DNA from: Methanobrevibacter sp.
GTDB taxonomy: Archaea; Methanobacteriota; Methanobacteria; Methanobacteriales; Methanobacteriaceae
Direction: 5' to 3'
Assembly (NCBI GenBank): GCA_017652345.1
Contig: JAGCBE010000542.1
Location: 62,001-126,000 of the forward strand
DNA: 64,000 bases
In this document: positions 11,675 to 22,114 of the stretch, one piece after another
Layout: each line of letters starts with the position of its first letter
How positions within the stretch are numbered: position 1 is the first letter of the stretch
The notes under the pieces: model-generated
The model's database searches: none
Told to the model about the DNA's origin: nothing
The model's input: only the letters and a program-made list of their open reading frames with translations
Made by a program: the position numbers and the translations under genes

Positions 11675-13447
11675 TTATGATCTCTTTGCTGTTCCATAGA
11701 TTCTCGTAGTCTTACCAGTTGAATCCTTTGTTCTATAATTGTAATTTAATGATTCTGATAAAAACTTACCTTCAGTTAAATTACCTTTAAGCATGAATGA
11801 TTTATGACCTCTTGATATTTGAAGATTTTCTCCGATAAATCTTAAAGCGCCTTTCTTAGTAGCATCTTTTGCTTCAAATATAAAACTAGTTGGTTTAGTT
11901 TTCTTTGATTTAAATGTAATTAAACCTTCGACTACTAATTTATTACCATCACTGGAAACCTTCTTGGTTTTATAAGAAGTTACATTCTCATAGACTCTTC
12001 TTAAATAAGATTCTCCGATTTCATCGAATGACTCTTCATCGAAGTCATCAACATCGAAATCAACTTCCTCTGAACCTTCTTCTCCAATTTCTTCAATATT
12101 ATCTTCAATATCTGCTTTAACTTCAGGCTCAATAGGAGCAATCATCTAATCATCAGAATCTATTTCTTTTGGTTCGCTCTTTACGGTAATTTTCTAATCT
12201 TCTGTTTCGACTTCAACCTTATCAAAATCTTCAGTTACTCTTTTTCTTTTAATATTAAAAGATTCACTTAAAGCTACCCAAACATTTAAATTATCACAAA
12301 GATCATAGAACTCATTTAATTGATAATCAAATTCATCTTCTGCATCTTCATCAGATGCATCAAGCATTCTAACATCTTCAACGTAACTATCATATTCACC
12401 ATCATCGAGTAAATCATGATCATGTAATTCGTCATAACAATCAATTAATGCATATTGAACTTGTTGTAGATCTCCTTCATCAATTGCATCCCTTAAAAGA
12501 GAGCCTGATTTTAAAGTGTACTACCATTGCTTTTCTGTCAGCTTCTAATTAAATGATTCATTTACATCGCTATCTGCTCTTTTAGCAATTACTTCATAAT
12601 CACCATACTAATCTTTTACTACAGAAAGCCCCGCACTTTTGATTTTATCCATGGTATTTTTTGATATCTTATGATACTTCTTCATATCATAATCTACCCA
12701 CTTCTGATATTCAGTAAGATCTACCTCTTTTGATTCATTTAAAGATTCTTCAAGATAATTTCTTTTTTGAAGTTCGTATTTTAATGATTCATCACCAGTT
12801 TCTTCTGCGTAGCGAATCATATCATCAACCTTACCCGAAACGATAACCTTATGAGTATAATTAGGAGTTAGTTTTGAACTAATTTTTGCTTTTAGATTAT
12901 AATTTCTAAATTCTTCTCGTTCAGCTTTAACATCTTCGGGCCCATCAATCTCATAATCTGAAAAATACGTAATAATATCTTCTTTTGATTCATTTAAAGA
13001 TTCTTCTACTTCTTCTTTTTCCTCAACTTCATCATCAGAATCTTCAATCTTATCCTCTACATCAACAGTTATTTCGTCTTCTGGTTGATATGGAGCTACT
13101 TGACCAACAATCTTAAATCCATCAGAAGTATAACAATAAGGACATTCCTCACCAACATTAGCGAGCTGCTCTTCTTCATCGATTACTACTTCATCAGAAT
13201 GCTTATACAGTTTTGAATGACATACTGGACAATCTAAAATTACATCTCCAATATGAGATTCTTCATTTTCTTCTTCTGCCTCTTCTACATCATCAAAATC
13301 CATACTCATGATTTCAATAGTATCTTCTGGCAAATCATTTTCAAAATCTTGCAGTTTTTCTACGTCTTCTTTATTTGCAAGATTAAAATCTTCTTCTTCA
13401 AGAATTTCTAGGCTCTTGAAAGCCTCTGTTAAGTAGGATAAACTCAT
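11675..13447 (-). CDS. Acidic zinc-ribbon protein with capsid-targeting-like N-terminus
   Basis: A 590-residue very acidic protein. It begins MSLSYLTEAFKS, where LTE/A matches the T4 prohead protease consensus. Residues 73-105 carry two CPxC pairs (C73, C76, C102, C105) forming a probable zinc ribbon. Two ESLNES repeats (LNE/S) may be further cleavage sites. The C-terminal 130 residues look like a separate beta-rich domain. I infer a virion protein processed inside the prohead, possibly an internal protein; no named family recognised. Confidence 0.6.
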
Positions 13448-13477
13448 TTAATAATCTCCTTACCTTCAAAACATATA

Positions 13478-14215
13478 TCAGTCAATAGGATATACTAATT
13501 GTAAATTAGCTTGTAGATATTGTTGCAATTGTGAATATTCATCTAATCCTTCTTGTAATATATTCACATCATTTTGCCATAAAGCATTTGATTGTACATA
13601 TCTACTTCTTACTCTACCTACTGTTATTTTTGTTATTGCTAAAGCTAATTTCATTAATATATCTATCCAGTAATCTGATACTACTTCTTCAACATCATCA
13701 TATCTTGGAACATATTCAATTGTAATATTTAATGGATAATTACTTGCAACATTTATATACAATTTATTTGAAGCTTTATCATAACGAAACGCTAAATCAG
13801 TTGATGTAGTATTTCTTGTCTATAATAATGTATTCCATGCTGCATAATCATAAACATAATTCTAATAATTATATAAATTTCCAGTTCCTGATAATAACTA
13901 CCACTAAGAAACATACATTGGATCCATAGCAGCTGATGGATTGCTGTTACCTTCATCAGAAACAAATCCATGAGCTCTATATACCCTTGATATTGAACTA
14001 ATTTTTACTAGTTTACCACTCTCATCAGTTACGTTTGATAAATCTATACATTTACTAAATGGCATTGTTAATAGACTAGTTGAAGATAGATATCGCTGCA
14101 TTTCTCTTAATGCAGAACGAATAACACGATCTATCGTATCATCATCTAATTCTATATCTAAAATCTATCCAGTAAGTTTTAATTTTATTTCATCTCTATA
14201 TTCATCAAGAGTCAA
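13478..14215 (-). CDS. Neck protein (gp13/gp14-like) candidate
   Basis: A 245-residue protein ending in TGA. It starts with TLDEYRDEIKLKL followed by a predicted helix, and the C-terminal part has YWIDILMKLALAITKITVGR followed by RSRY and a long EYSQLQQYL helix. This helix-with-GR pattern recurs in neck proteins of large myophages. The start is TTG 14215 about 11 nt from AAGG; a GTG at 14224 is possible but too close to it. The role is inferred. Confidence 0.5.
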
Positions 14216-14242
14216 AATTATCACTTACCTTTCTAAAATAAA

Positions 14243-14629
14243 TTAAGAAACTGTAATTGATTTAGTTACAGTCTTTGTTACTTCTCCAGCTGTATAAGAA
14301 AATACCACGCTAGTATCCTGAGCAGTTAATGTAGTTTTATCATCTGGAGTAGTTGTATAAGTAGTTACAACTTCAGAGCTACCATCATCATATTTAGCTG
14401 TTACAGTTGTTCCAGTTAAATCAATTGTATCGCCTACTGCATAAGTAGTCTTAAATCCTTTTACTGAAATGGATGAAAGCACTTTAGTGCTATCTCCTAA
14501 ATCATTATCTCCTACTAATACATGAACGGTATCATCTTCTTTATAAAGTTGGACATCACTTACTTCTGCTGGAATTGAACTTTTTTGAAAATCAAGAATA
14601 AGTTTTCCATTCTTTTCATACATTAACAT
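14243..14629 (-). CDS. Ig-like surface protein (decoration or fibre)
   Basis: A 128-residue protein behind AAGGAGG. The N-terminal 45 residues resemble the small protein encoded just upstream. Residues of about 50-128 form a bacterial Ig-like (Big_3-type) domain: YAVGDTIDLTGTTVTAKYDD with a following GEVTKTVTKSITV strand. Such domains decorate phage heads or fibres and bind carbohydrate or cell walls weakly. No TAG codons. Confidence 0.6.
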   Translation of the reverse strand: MLMYEKNGKLILDFQKSSIPAEVSDVQLYKEDDTVHVLVGDNDLGDSTKVLSSISVKGFKTTYAVGDTIDLTGTTVTAKYDDGSSEVVTTYTTTPDDKTTLTAQDTSVVFSYTAGEVTKTVTKSITVS

Positions 14630-14643
14630 TTAGAATAGCCTCC

Positions 14644-14826
14644 TTATTCACTTACGCTACCAGAAATTACATTATCTCCAATTTTTGCGTAAATAGTAGT
14701 ATCATCTTTCCATACTTGAACATCAGGTGTTACAGCTGGAATTTGAGTTGCTTGAAAAACAATGTTTAATACTTCAACATCGGCAGTATCTGCTTCATTT
14801 CTTTTCTTGCCTTCATAAATAAACAT
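14644..14826 (-). CDS. Small paralogue of the Ig-like protein N-terminus
   Basis: A 60-residue protein. Its IYEGKKR, FQATQIPAVTPDVQVWKDD and AKIGDN segments align with the first 45 residues of the neighbouring Ig-like protein (FQKSSIPAEVSDVQLYKEDD, VGDN). The two probably arose by duplication, with one copy gaining the Ig domain. This shared region may be the virion-attachment part. Function unknown. Confidence 0.5.
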   Translation of the reverse strand: MFIYEGKKRNEADTADVEVLNIVFQATQIPAVTPDVQVWKDDTTIYAKIGDNVISGSVSE

Positions 14827-14959
14827 ATATTTATTTCTCCTTTTATTTAATGGATTTGAAATATTCCATATAAATTTAGCATCAATATATTACTATATTT
14901 TACTTTTTATTTTTTAAATTCTTCCTTTAATATAAATTAAAAGAAAAATTTATTTTTAA

Positions 14960-16024
14960 TTAGAACCCTGTCCAATCACTATCATCATATATGGTAGTAT
15001 CATTAACGTCGTAATCAATTGTAGTTGGAACAAATTGACCAATTACCTAATATGCATCTTGAATAAATCTATTTGTATAATCCAAAGAATTTTTAAGATA
15101 TTGTGTCGTTGAACTTAGATTACTTGTCGTAGATAATTGGTCAGCATATTGAGTTGCTGTGTCGAACTAATCAACTGCATTAGTAAAAGATTGAGTAGCA
15201 TCTTTAATACCACGTCTAATACTGTATGTTGGAGTTTCCAGCACTATATCCATAACGCTTTTTAAATCATCCCTTAGCTTTATTAATGCTTCTCGTGTTT
15301 CAACTAATGCATTAGCTAATCCAGCCTATTTTCTTCTGGCTAATTCATCTGCATATCTTTTTACTGCAGGAATTTTATAATAACCAGATTTATCGAAATT
15401 ACTATTACCCCAACCTCTTTGTGCCGCCGTCTCCGCAGCCTTTCCTTGTTTAGGATTACGTTCTACAGACCCAGCACGTATTAATGCACGTTTCTACTAA
15501 TCCTACTCCCTAAAATTATCGGGATCTGTCATATCTAACCAACAGAAACCTTTACAATAAGTTTGAAACTATTTATTATTTAATTGCCACATAGCAACAT
15601 CTTTACCATTATCCATCGTAAATTTTTCATGTGGCGCTGAAGATCTAGACCCTGATATCCATAACATCTCATCATAATTTGATTTTAACCAAGAAATACA
15701 TAATTTATCTTTATCCTAAAATATTGGGCTATTCAATTTTGGTGGAGGACTAATTTCATTAAATTTTGCTTTTTCAAAATTTATTCCTACTTTATTTAAT
15801 ATATTAATGGCACGTAAATCATCATCATCTCTACCAATATTTCTATTCCTTGAACCTCTAAGAGCAGAATATTCTGCTTCCGATCCTTTTGGCTATGGAT
15901 ACATTCTCGTAGATCTAAATTTACTTCCAGGATTTCTTCTTTCGGTATTATAAAGAAAAAAATTCTTTAACCAGGTTGGCATGGAAGGACTAAATGCTTC
16001 ATTTAAAATTTTTTCTATTTTCAT
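14960..16024 (-). CDS. Probable internal head protein with capsid-targeting-like N-terminus
   Basis: A 354-residue protein behind AGGAG, rich in TAG-encoded Gln. The N-terminus MKIEKILNEAFSP fits a T4-type capsid-targeting peptide (LNE/A). The rest is basic then helical, with FCWLDMTDPDNF in the middle and an acidic C-terminus (DDSDWTGF). It may be packaged in the head; no family recognised. Confidence 0.55.
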
Positions 16025-16530
16025 TATGAATTTCTCCTAAATCTTAAATGCTACCTATAAAAATCAAGTTCTGATTGAGGAAATCTTAATTTTGAAGCAT
16101 TATCTGATCTGAAATTAGCACCAATTAATATATCGTCGGGCGTTCCTCTAAATACATTCTAAGAAAATTCAGTAACTGAATCTGGAATAAATATTTTATG
16201 TAAATTAAAACAATTTTCAAATAATCCCATTGGTAATTTCTTTATGGTATTTGGAAGTATTACTTTGGATACCGTAGATCCAATAAATGCTCTTTCTCCA
16301 ATATCAGTTATGTTATCAGGAATCCTGATCTAAGAAATACCTTCAACATCTTGGAACATTTTTGGTGGTATAGAAGTCATGTGAGGTAATACATCTATAG
16401 CACACCTATTATATAAAAACTCAATTAAATCTTTTCGTTCGCTAGAATCTTTACATGCTGCAAATAATCCATCATAATCATCGTTTTTTAAATATTGTTG
16501 ATACTTGTTTACTAATTGTCTTATATCCAT
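16024..16530 (-). CDS. BspA-like leucine-rich repeat protein
   Basis: A 168-residue protein. After a 65-residue helical part it has repeats of the LRR_5 (BspA-like) type: RIPDNITDIGERAFIGS, VILPNTIKKLPMGLFENC and FIPDSVTEFSQNVFRGT, about 23 residues apart. Such repeats bind proteins and are common on bacterial and protist surfaces. Its TAA overlaps the next gene's ATG (TAATG), so the two are probably translated together. The role in the phage is unknown. Confidence 0.65.
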
Positions 16531-16555
16531 TTATAAACCTCTACTTAATATAGAT

Positions 16556-17611
16556 TTATATTCTATCTATATCATAAATTTTTGTTTGAAGTCTACCTTT
16601 AAGTGCTTTTATAAGTTGTTCTGATCTTGCTGCTCTAAAAACCATCCAAACTCCACCGGGCGCAGTATAAGAACCACTCAAACCAAAATGATCAAAGTCA
16701 CTATCCGTTATTACAATAACATTTTCTGGCTTCTATTCATTTAACTATTGCATTAATTCAGTTCCTGCAGCAGTTCCACCCTCATTTCTTGCTGCCGCTG
16801 CATTATCATGAATATGATTTGCAAAATAATATACTTGAACTTTTAAGAGTTTCTTATCTTCAAATTCTTGAATTGATTTAAGTATATCATTTGCCAATTT
16901 AATATCATCTTCACCCCAGGACCCTGATTGATCCAGATATATCTAGATAACAGGAATTTTACCAACTGGGTCGTATCTATACCCAGGACGAATTAGACCC
17001 ACATTAGCATAATTTGCATTATACTTTCTCCAAGTTGCGTTACGTTCTGACTTTCCAAGTAATTTACCCAAGAACTATTTCAGATCTTTTCCAAGAAGAG
17101 AAATCACATGAGCATTTCTTTCTGCTCCTTTGAGATTTCTTTCAATTTCTTTTTTCTATGCAGCTTTCTTTCTTTGTTTCTCTGCGGAAACTTTTTTCTC
17201 GCTTTCATAATTAATTTGATCTCCAATCTCATCATTGGATAAATATCTTTTTATTCTATCAAGTCTTGCTTTACGTTCTTCAGGAGTTTCTGCTTCCTCT
17301 TCATCTTCTTCTCGTTCTTGTTCTGCTTGTCTTTCTCGTTCTTCATCTTCATCACTTAAATCATCAGAGTCGCCAATCTACGGTTTTCTTTCGTTCTTAT
17401 CTGACTACTCTTTTTCTTTATCCTGCTATTCTTTCGCGTCATCTAAAGAACCATTTTCATCGGATTTATTATCATTTTGGTTTTGTTTGGAATCATCCGA
17501 TCCATTACCACTTCCTGAATCATCAGGAAGTCTTACAAGATTAGTTCCATCAAAAATATATTTAAATCCAGTATCATCATCAATATAAATATGCACGTCT
17601 TTATTTGGCAC
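16556..17611 (-). CDS. VWA-domain protein of a MoxR-type system
   Basis: A 351-residue protein starting at GTG 17611 and overlapping the upstream gene by 11 nt. The first 130 residues are low-complexity and charged; the C-terminal part is a von Willebrand A domain with the MIDAS motif DQSGS, a TAAGTE threonine segment and the VIVITDSDFD strand. With the AAA ATPase and HExxH protein just upstream it forms the usual MoxR-VWA pairing, in which the ATPase remodels or inserts metal into a target. TAG codons read as Gln. Confidence 0.7.
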
Positions 17612-18059
17612 GATATTTACCTACCTTCATAAATTGATTTTTCTATGGATCCCATTTATATTCAAATCCGGTATTAACATCAACATAAGATGCATTTGGA
17701 TCTGGTGGAACTTTTTTCTAATCCTGTTGCTGTGAATTCTAATTTTGCTATTGCTAATTATTATTTTGTTGATTCTAATTATTATTTTGATTCTATTGAT
17801 TATTTGACTAATTATTTGCTTGATTATTTGATTGATTCTAATTATTTGATTGATTATTTGAATCGGATTTATTTTGATTACTTTGCTAATTCTAATTACT
17901 ATTTTGATTATCAGAATTATTTTTATCCTTATTTTTTGATTTATCCTGAGGATATTCAGATTTTATTAAAGTGTATGGATCTCCATTCTTATCTAAGAAT
18001 GTTTGTAAATCTTTAAATGAACCATGATGGTATTGAGTTTCTTCTTTTAATATTTTCAT
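17601..18059 (-). CDS. Q/N-rich linker protein
   Basis: A 152-residue protein (ATG 18059, TAA 17601). Residues of about 43-115 are almost only Asn, Gln and Ser, with Gln written as CAA, CAG and TAG in alternation, direct evidence that TAG is Gln. The end (ASYVDVNTGFEYKWDP) resembles the start of the neighbouring VWA protein (DVHIYIDDDTGFKYIFD), so the two may share a domain. The ATG overlaps the metallopeptidase stop (ATGA). Function unknown; a flexible adaptor is possible. Confidence 0.6.
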
Positions 18060-18694
18060 ATTCCGTATACCACCCCGTTCAAATCTATAAATGTAGTTTT
18101 ATCTTTTAACTAACCAAGATGTACTGAATCATCTAATTTGTTTTCATCTCTTTTTCTTTGATTTACTAATTCCTAATACATATCCTCTACTGAATAATCT
18201 ACCCAGTCAGGATGTTGATCTTCCGTAACTAATCCCGATAATATCTAACCATTAATATTTATCTATCTTATGGTATCTTTATCTACATCAGTATATGCTA
18301 AATTTGATATTTCGTAATCTGCCGCAATATTAAAATCGTCATTACTATATAATTTATTTTTTAAATCATCTAGTACATCTTGCATACCTGTATTTATTAA
18401 TTCATCATAATCTAATTCGGAATCTCTAGCTAATTTCTATAGTAATCTTTTTTCATGTTTTAAATAAGAGTGAAGTATTTCATGACGAATTACCACAGAA
18501 ACTTGACTTTCCTCAAGTCCTCTATTAACCACGATTCTTCCTTTTGCAGGTTCCATAAATGCAATTACATTTGGATTTTCAGTTAAATTTAAATCAAATT
18601 CATTTAATAATTTAGCATATGTAGGATAACCCTATTCAGATAAATTACGCATAATTAATTGTTTAGCAAATTTTTCTTCTCGAGTCATCGACAT
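18056..18694 (-). CDS. HExxH metallopeptidase-like protein
   Basis: A 212-residue protein behind AAGGGG. Residues 71-75 are HEILH with a further His at 80, in the helix VVIRHEILHSYLKH, the zinc site of the predicted metallopeptidase family (DUF2201-like) that travels with VWA and MoxR genes. It is flanked by exactly these partners. It ends in TGA overlapping the next ATG. Whether it is an active protease or a metal-dependent scaffold cannot be told. Confidence 0.65.
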
Positions 18695-18708
18695 AATTCA
18701 TTGACCCC

Positions 18709-19755
18709 TTAAAGATTATTTAATACTGATTGTATCTTTTTCCAATTTTCAGTTCCTGAATTTTTAAATGGATTATCTTTAAATACGGAATTTGCTTTAT
18801 CATCAATATCCTAATAATTCTTTAATATTCTTTCGACCATACCTTTTTTATTAGGGTTAGCAATATTATTCCATTTTCTTAACAATCCTTCTTTAGTGCC
18901 ATCGCACTTTCTTAGAACGTCATGCAACCCTCTTGGAGAAAGAATACCGGACTAGGTTTCAGTAGCAGCTGCTATATCATCAGTATCATCAAATTCAAAT
19001 TCTCTACTAGATAATAAAGTTTTTGCTAATTCAGCTCTTCCTTGATTCTTTTTATAGGCTTCTTGATCGCCGTCAAGTTGATTCTTTTTCATTCTGTCCT
19101 CAAAAAATGCTACTAGATAATTCATGACCTGATGCTTATCAGGTCTAACTTGAACCTTTTCAAATCTATCAAGTTCTGCAGCATCTAATGCATCAGTATT
19201 ATATACACCATACATTGCTGGGTTAATTGCTGCAATAACCATCACTAAATTTGGAAAAAATCTAGAACCACCAGGAGCAGTTGAATCCGGTACTTTATGT
19301 TCGTTTATTAACTAAGAAAGAGTGAATCTTACATTGCCTGCTGCTCTATTAAATTCATCGAGGAACAATACAGTATTGGGCTAATCTAATACATTAAATT
19401 CATCGGTAGGTAAATTGGTTGCTCTTGTTTTATCAGCATTCGGAGCAAATAAGCCTCTAAGATCTCCAATATCCATAATCTTGGCATCTTTCCAAATTAA
19501 ATTCATGTCATGATTCTTACACCACTATTTAACTCTAGCAGTTTTACCGACTCCAGCATGTCCTATTAAAAGAACTGAACCAAATTCATCTTCACCATTA
19601 GCTTGAACTTCTTTATTCTCGGCTAATGTATCATTTAATGCTTGTTCTATGTCTCCTTCATCTGTTATTGTTATTTCGTTATCCATAACAGATTGAGCTT
19701 GCTATACTGCTTGACCTAAAGTATCTTCATTTAATACTTTTTTATTCTTGCTCAT
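18709..19755 (-). CDS. MoxR-type AAA+ ATPase
   Basis: A 348-residue protein. Walker A is GHAGVGKT (65-72) and Walker B VLFLDEFNRA (about 129-138), followed by an arginine-rich AELDRFE segment typical of MoxR ATPases. It is first in the trio with the HExxH and VWA proteins and overlaps the upstream frame by 14 nt. MoxR proteins act as chaperones for metal-cofactor or complex assembly; here perhaps virion assembly or host takeover, which is inference. Confidence 0.8.
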
Positions 19756-19999
19756 AATCACTATACCTTTGTCCTAAAATTTCTGCTTTGATTCTATCTG
19801 GTTCTCTATTGCAGTATGTAGCAGTTTTGTTTAATGCATACTCATTGATTGTTTCTTCGGTGATGGGTTCACTATCAGAAATATTAGCAAATTTTCTATA
19901 CATTTTAATATGCTTATCTCTGTTCTTATTTGCTTCATATTCATTGGTGCCCATCTTTTCGAGATTACCCAATTCAAAATCTTCTGCTACTTTAGCCAT
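19742..19999 (-). CDS. 85-residue protein, separate or C-terminal part of the preceding frame
   Basis: The ATG at 19999 lies nine bases after AGAGGA, so internal or independent initiation is plausible even though the frame continues from upstream through TAG. The product is charged and helical (MAKVAEDFELGNLEKMG). Its stop overlaps the start of the AAA ATPase gene by 14 nt. It has no recognised domain. Confidence 0.45.
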   Translation of the reverse strand: MAKVAEDFELGNLEKMGTNEYEANKNRDKHIKMYRKFANISDSEPITEETINEYALNKTATYCNREPDRIKAEILGQRYSDYEQE

Positions 20000-21295
20000 A
20001 ATATCATTTCCTCTTTTCTAGTTATCTTTACGTAATTTATCAATTATTACTATTAAACCTTGTTTCGAAGTTCCATATAATTTTTTCTTATCTGCACCTA
20101 ATGAAACAGCTAAATCACGAAGTTTATTAATATCCATTTTTGATAGAGGTTTATCGGATTCATTTAATGATTCTTCAAAATCTTCTTCGTCCTCATATTC
20201 ATCTTCTTCTTGACGTTCATAGTCAACTAAGAAATCTCTGAACCAACGATCCCACAGTTCTTGAAGAGTATCATAGTCTTCTCTGTCGAGATCAACAATA
20301 GTCCAACCATCTCTAGCCCAACGATTTACTTGACCCGAAGATAAATCTGACTCTACTACTCCGCGTACAAAATCATCAATATCATCATCACTTACAGCAT
20401 AATAAGATTCATCATATGAAGTATCAGGCTCAAATTCATAAAGTGGAATGTCAAAATATTCATCTAGTCTATTTTCATCCACATTTCTACTATCCTCTTC
20501 ATTCTTTTGAATAAATAATTCTGGATGATTATTTAAATATTCAATTAATATATATGCTGCATCTTCTAATTCACTTGTATAATATTGATCTTCATATTGA
20601 TTTTCCACTATATTAGAAAACGGTCTTTCCAGATCTTCTACTTTGTCCATTAGATACACTACTGAACCACCACAAGTTTCTTTACCGTATCCTTCATAAA
20701 ATAGATCGCCATCATTATAATCTCGATAAAGAATTCTCATCATAGCTCTTACTAATTCACCAGCTACTGTATCTGCTTTACCTTGAGCTGGAACTAACTC
20801 ATCAAAATAAACTTGAAGTTGATCTGTTATTTCCATATCGGGATCTAATTGAGCATTAATTTTTTCTAGTGGATTTTGAGACTTTTCAGCTTTTCTTGCT
20901 TTTAATTTAGCAGCATAGTCTTTTACATCCATCGGAGCTTCCGTAAGTGTTGATTCTTTTAATTTTGATTCATCGAATTTTACGTCAGTAGTATCTTCCC
21001 AATCTGCTTCGGCCGTATCATCTTCTGAATCCCTTAATTCTTTTAAATCTTCAGGATAATTCATTGATGTTTCCTTATACCAATCCTCTACAGAATATCT
21101 CATGTCGTCTTCACGTACCATTTCAATATATTCCTCTGCGGAATCAATATAATTCTTTACAGCATCTTTATCAATATCATAACCTTTTGATTTAAATAAA
21201 TTAATCAAATCACCTTTTAATGATTCTTTTAATTTTGTTGATTTACTTAATTGTTCAAATGCTTCTGAAATAATATGTTTTTGAATGTCGATCAC
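19742..21295 (-). CDS. Acidic internal-protein candidate; one frame across a TAG at 20018
   Basis: From ATG 21295 the frame is open to TAA 19742 (517 residues) if TAG 20018-20020 is Gln. The first 425 residues begin MIDIQKHIISEAFEQ, a capsid-targeting-like peptide (ISE/A). They contain STLTEA and ESLNES motifs and end in a SAP-like segment (KMDINKLRDLAVSLGADKKK). The TAG is followed by AGAGGA and an ATG at 19999, so it may instead be a real stop between two genes. Early-type and late-type promoter motifs both lie upstream (21391-21439). Confidence 0.6.
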
Positions 21296-21390
21296 ATCCT
21301 TTTAAGTTTTGTTTACAATAATAATATAGCAGAAAAATTTAAGATAAAAAGTATATAATTTTATTAAATAGCCGATATTTCTACATTATA

Positions 21391-21419
21391 ATTATATTAT
21401 AAAATTATAGAAAGATCAA
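21391..21419 (-). promoter_or_regulatory. Early-type promoter
   Basis: TTGATC (21414-21419), 17-nt spacer and TATAAT (21391-21396), preceded by the AATAG found at the five promoters in the 57-64 kb region. It lies about 95 bp before ATG 21295 and is the only copy seen among the recoded genes. Confidence 0.75.
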
Positions 21420-21424
21420 CTATT

Positions 21425-21439
21425 AATATAATATACAAG
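21425..21439 (-). promoter_or_regulatory. Candidate late promoter motif
   Basis: CTTGTATATTATATT on the minus strand, a looser match to the motif at 5843, 22020, 38074 and 54853, next to the early-type promoter at 21391. Confidence 0.3.
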
Positions 21440-21469
21440 ATATTTTAAACCAATTATTTTTACAAAATT

Positions 21470-22009
21470 TTAATAATAATCTCTAAAATCTACATCAGTA
21501 TACTAAATATCTTCATCAGATAATTCAATTGGATTTCTAATTATTTCATAAGAAACTAATACGTTTCCTTTTGGGGTTACGACTTCTATATAATCGGCAT
21601 TTTCATCATTTACTAATTTACAAGCATAATCAATATACTTATATAAATCATTTACATCTTTAATTCTACGATCATCTATTTCAAATACTTCATTTGTACC
21701 ACTTGCTTCTTTTTCATAATATCGATTTACCCATAAACTATAATCATTATCTATTTCATCATTATATTCCCAATTATAATCAAAATAATCATCAGAATTA
21801 TCGTCATCTAGTTTTCTAATTATCTTTTTTATTTCATATCCATTCGTATTAATAAATGCATTTTCAATTCCACTCGTAGCATGTAACTAAGGAAATTTTT
21901 TACCGGCTACTTTTAAAACATATTTTGAATCAGATTTTAATCCTTTAACTTCATTTAATTTTTTATCTGATAGCTTATCGAATGCTTCTGAAATTATATA
22001 TTTTTCCAT
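21470..22009 (-). CDS. Probable internal head protein with capsid-targeting-like N-terminus
   Basis: A 179-residue acidic protein from ATG 22009 to TAA 21470; it appears whole only with TAG as Gln. It starts MEKYIISEAFDKLSDKKLNE, nearly identical in its first ten residues to the other ISE/A N-termini, then has a beta-rich region. Its start lies between the candidate late promoter (22020) and the early-type promoter of the next gene. Function unknown. Confidence 0.6.
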
Positions 22010-22019
22010 ATTATCACCC

Positions 22020-22035
22020 AATATAAATATACAAG
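22020..22035 (-). promoter_or_regulatory. Candidate late promoter motif
   Basis: CTTGTATATTTATATT on the minus strand, 10 nt before ATG 22009 and just after the capsid-gene terminator. Confidence 0.4.
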
Positions 22036-22049
22036 ATAAAAATAATTAT

Positions 22050-22092
22050 AAAAAAAAAAGAGGGTAGCTAATTTATATTTAACTACCCTCTA
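22050..22092 (-). terminator. Terminator of the major capsid gene
   Basis: AGAGGGTAG pairs with CTACCCTCT around an AT-rich loop, followed on the minus strand by a run of about ten T. It begins 23 nt after the capsid stop codon. Confidence 0.88.
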
Positions 22093-22114
22093 AAATAACT
22101 TTATCTTATATTAA

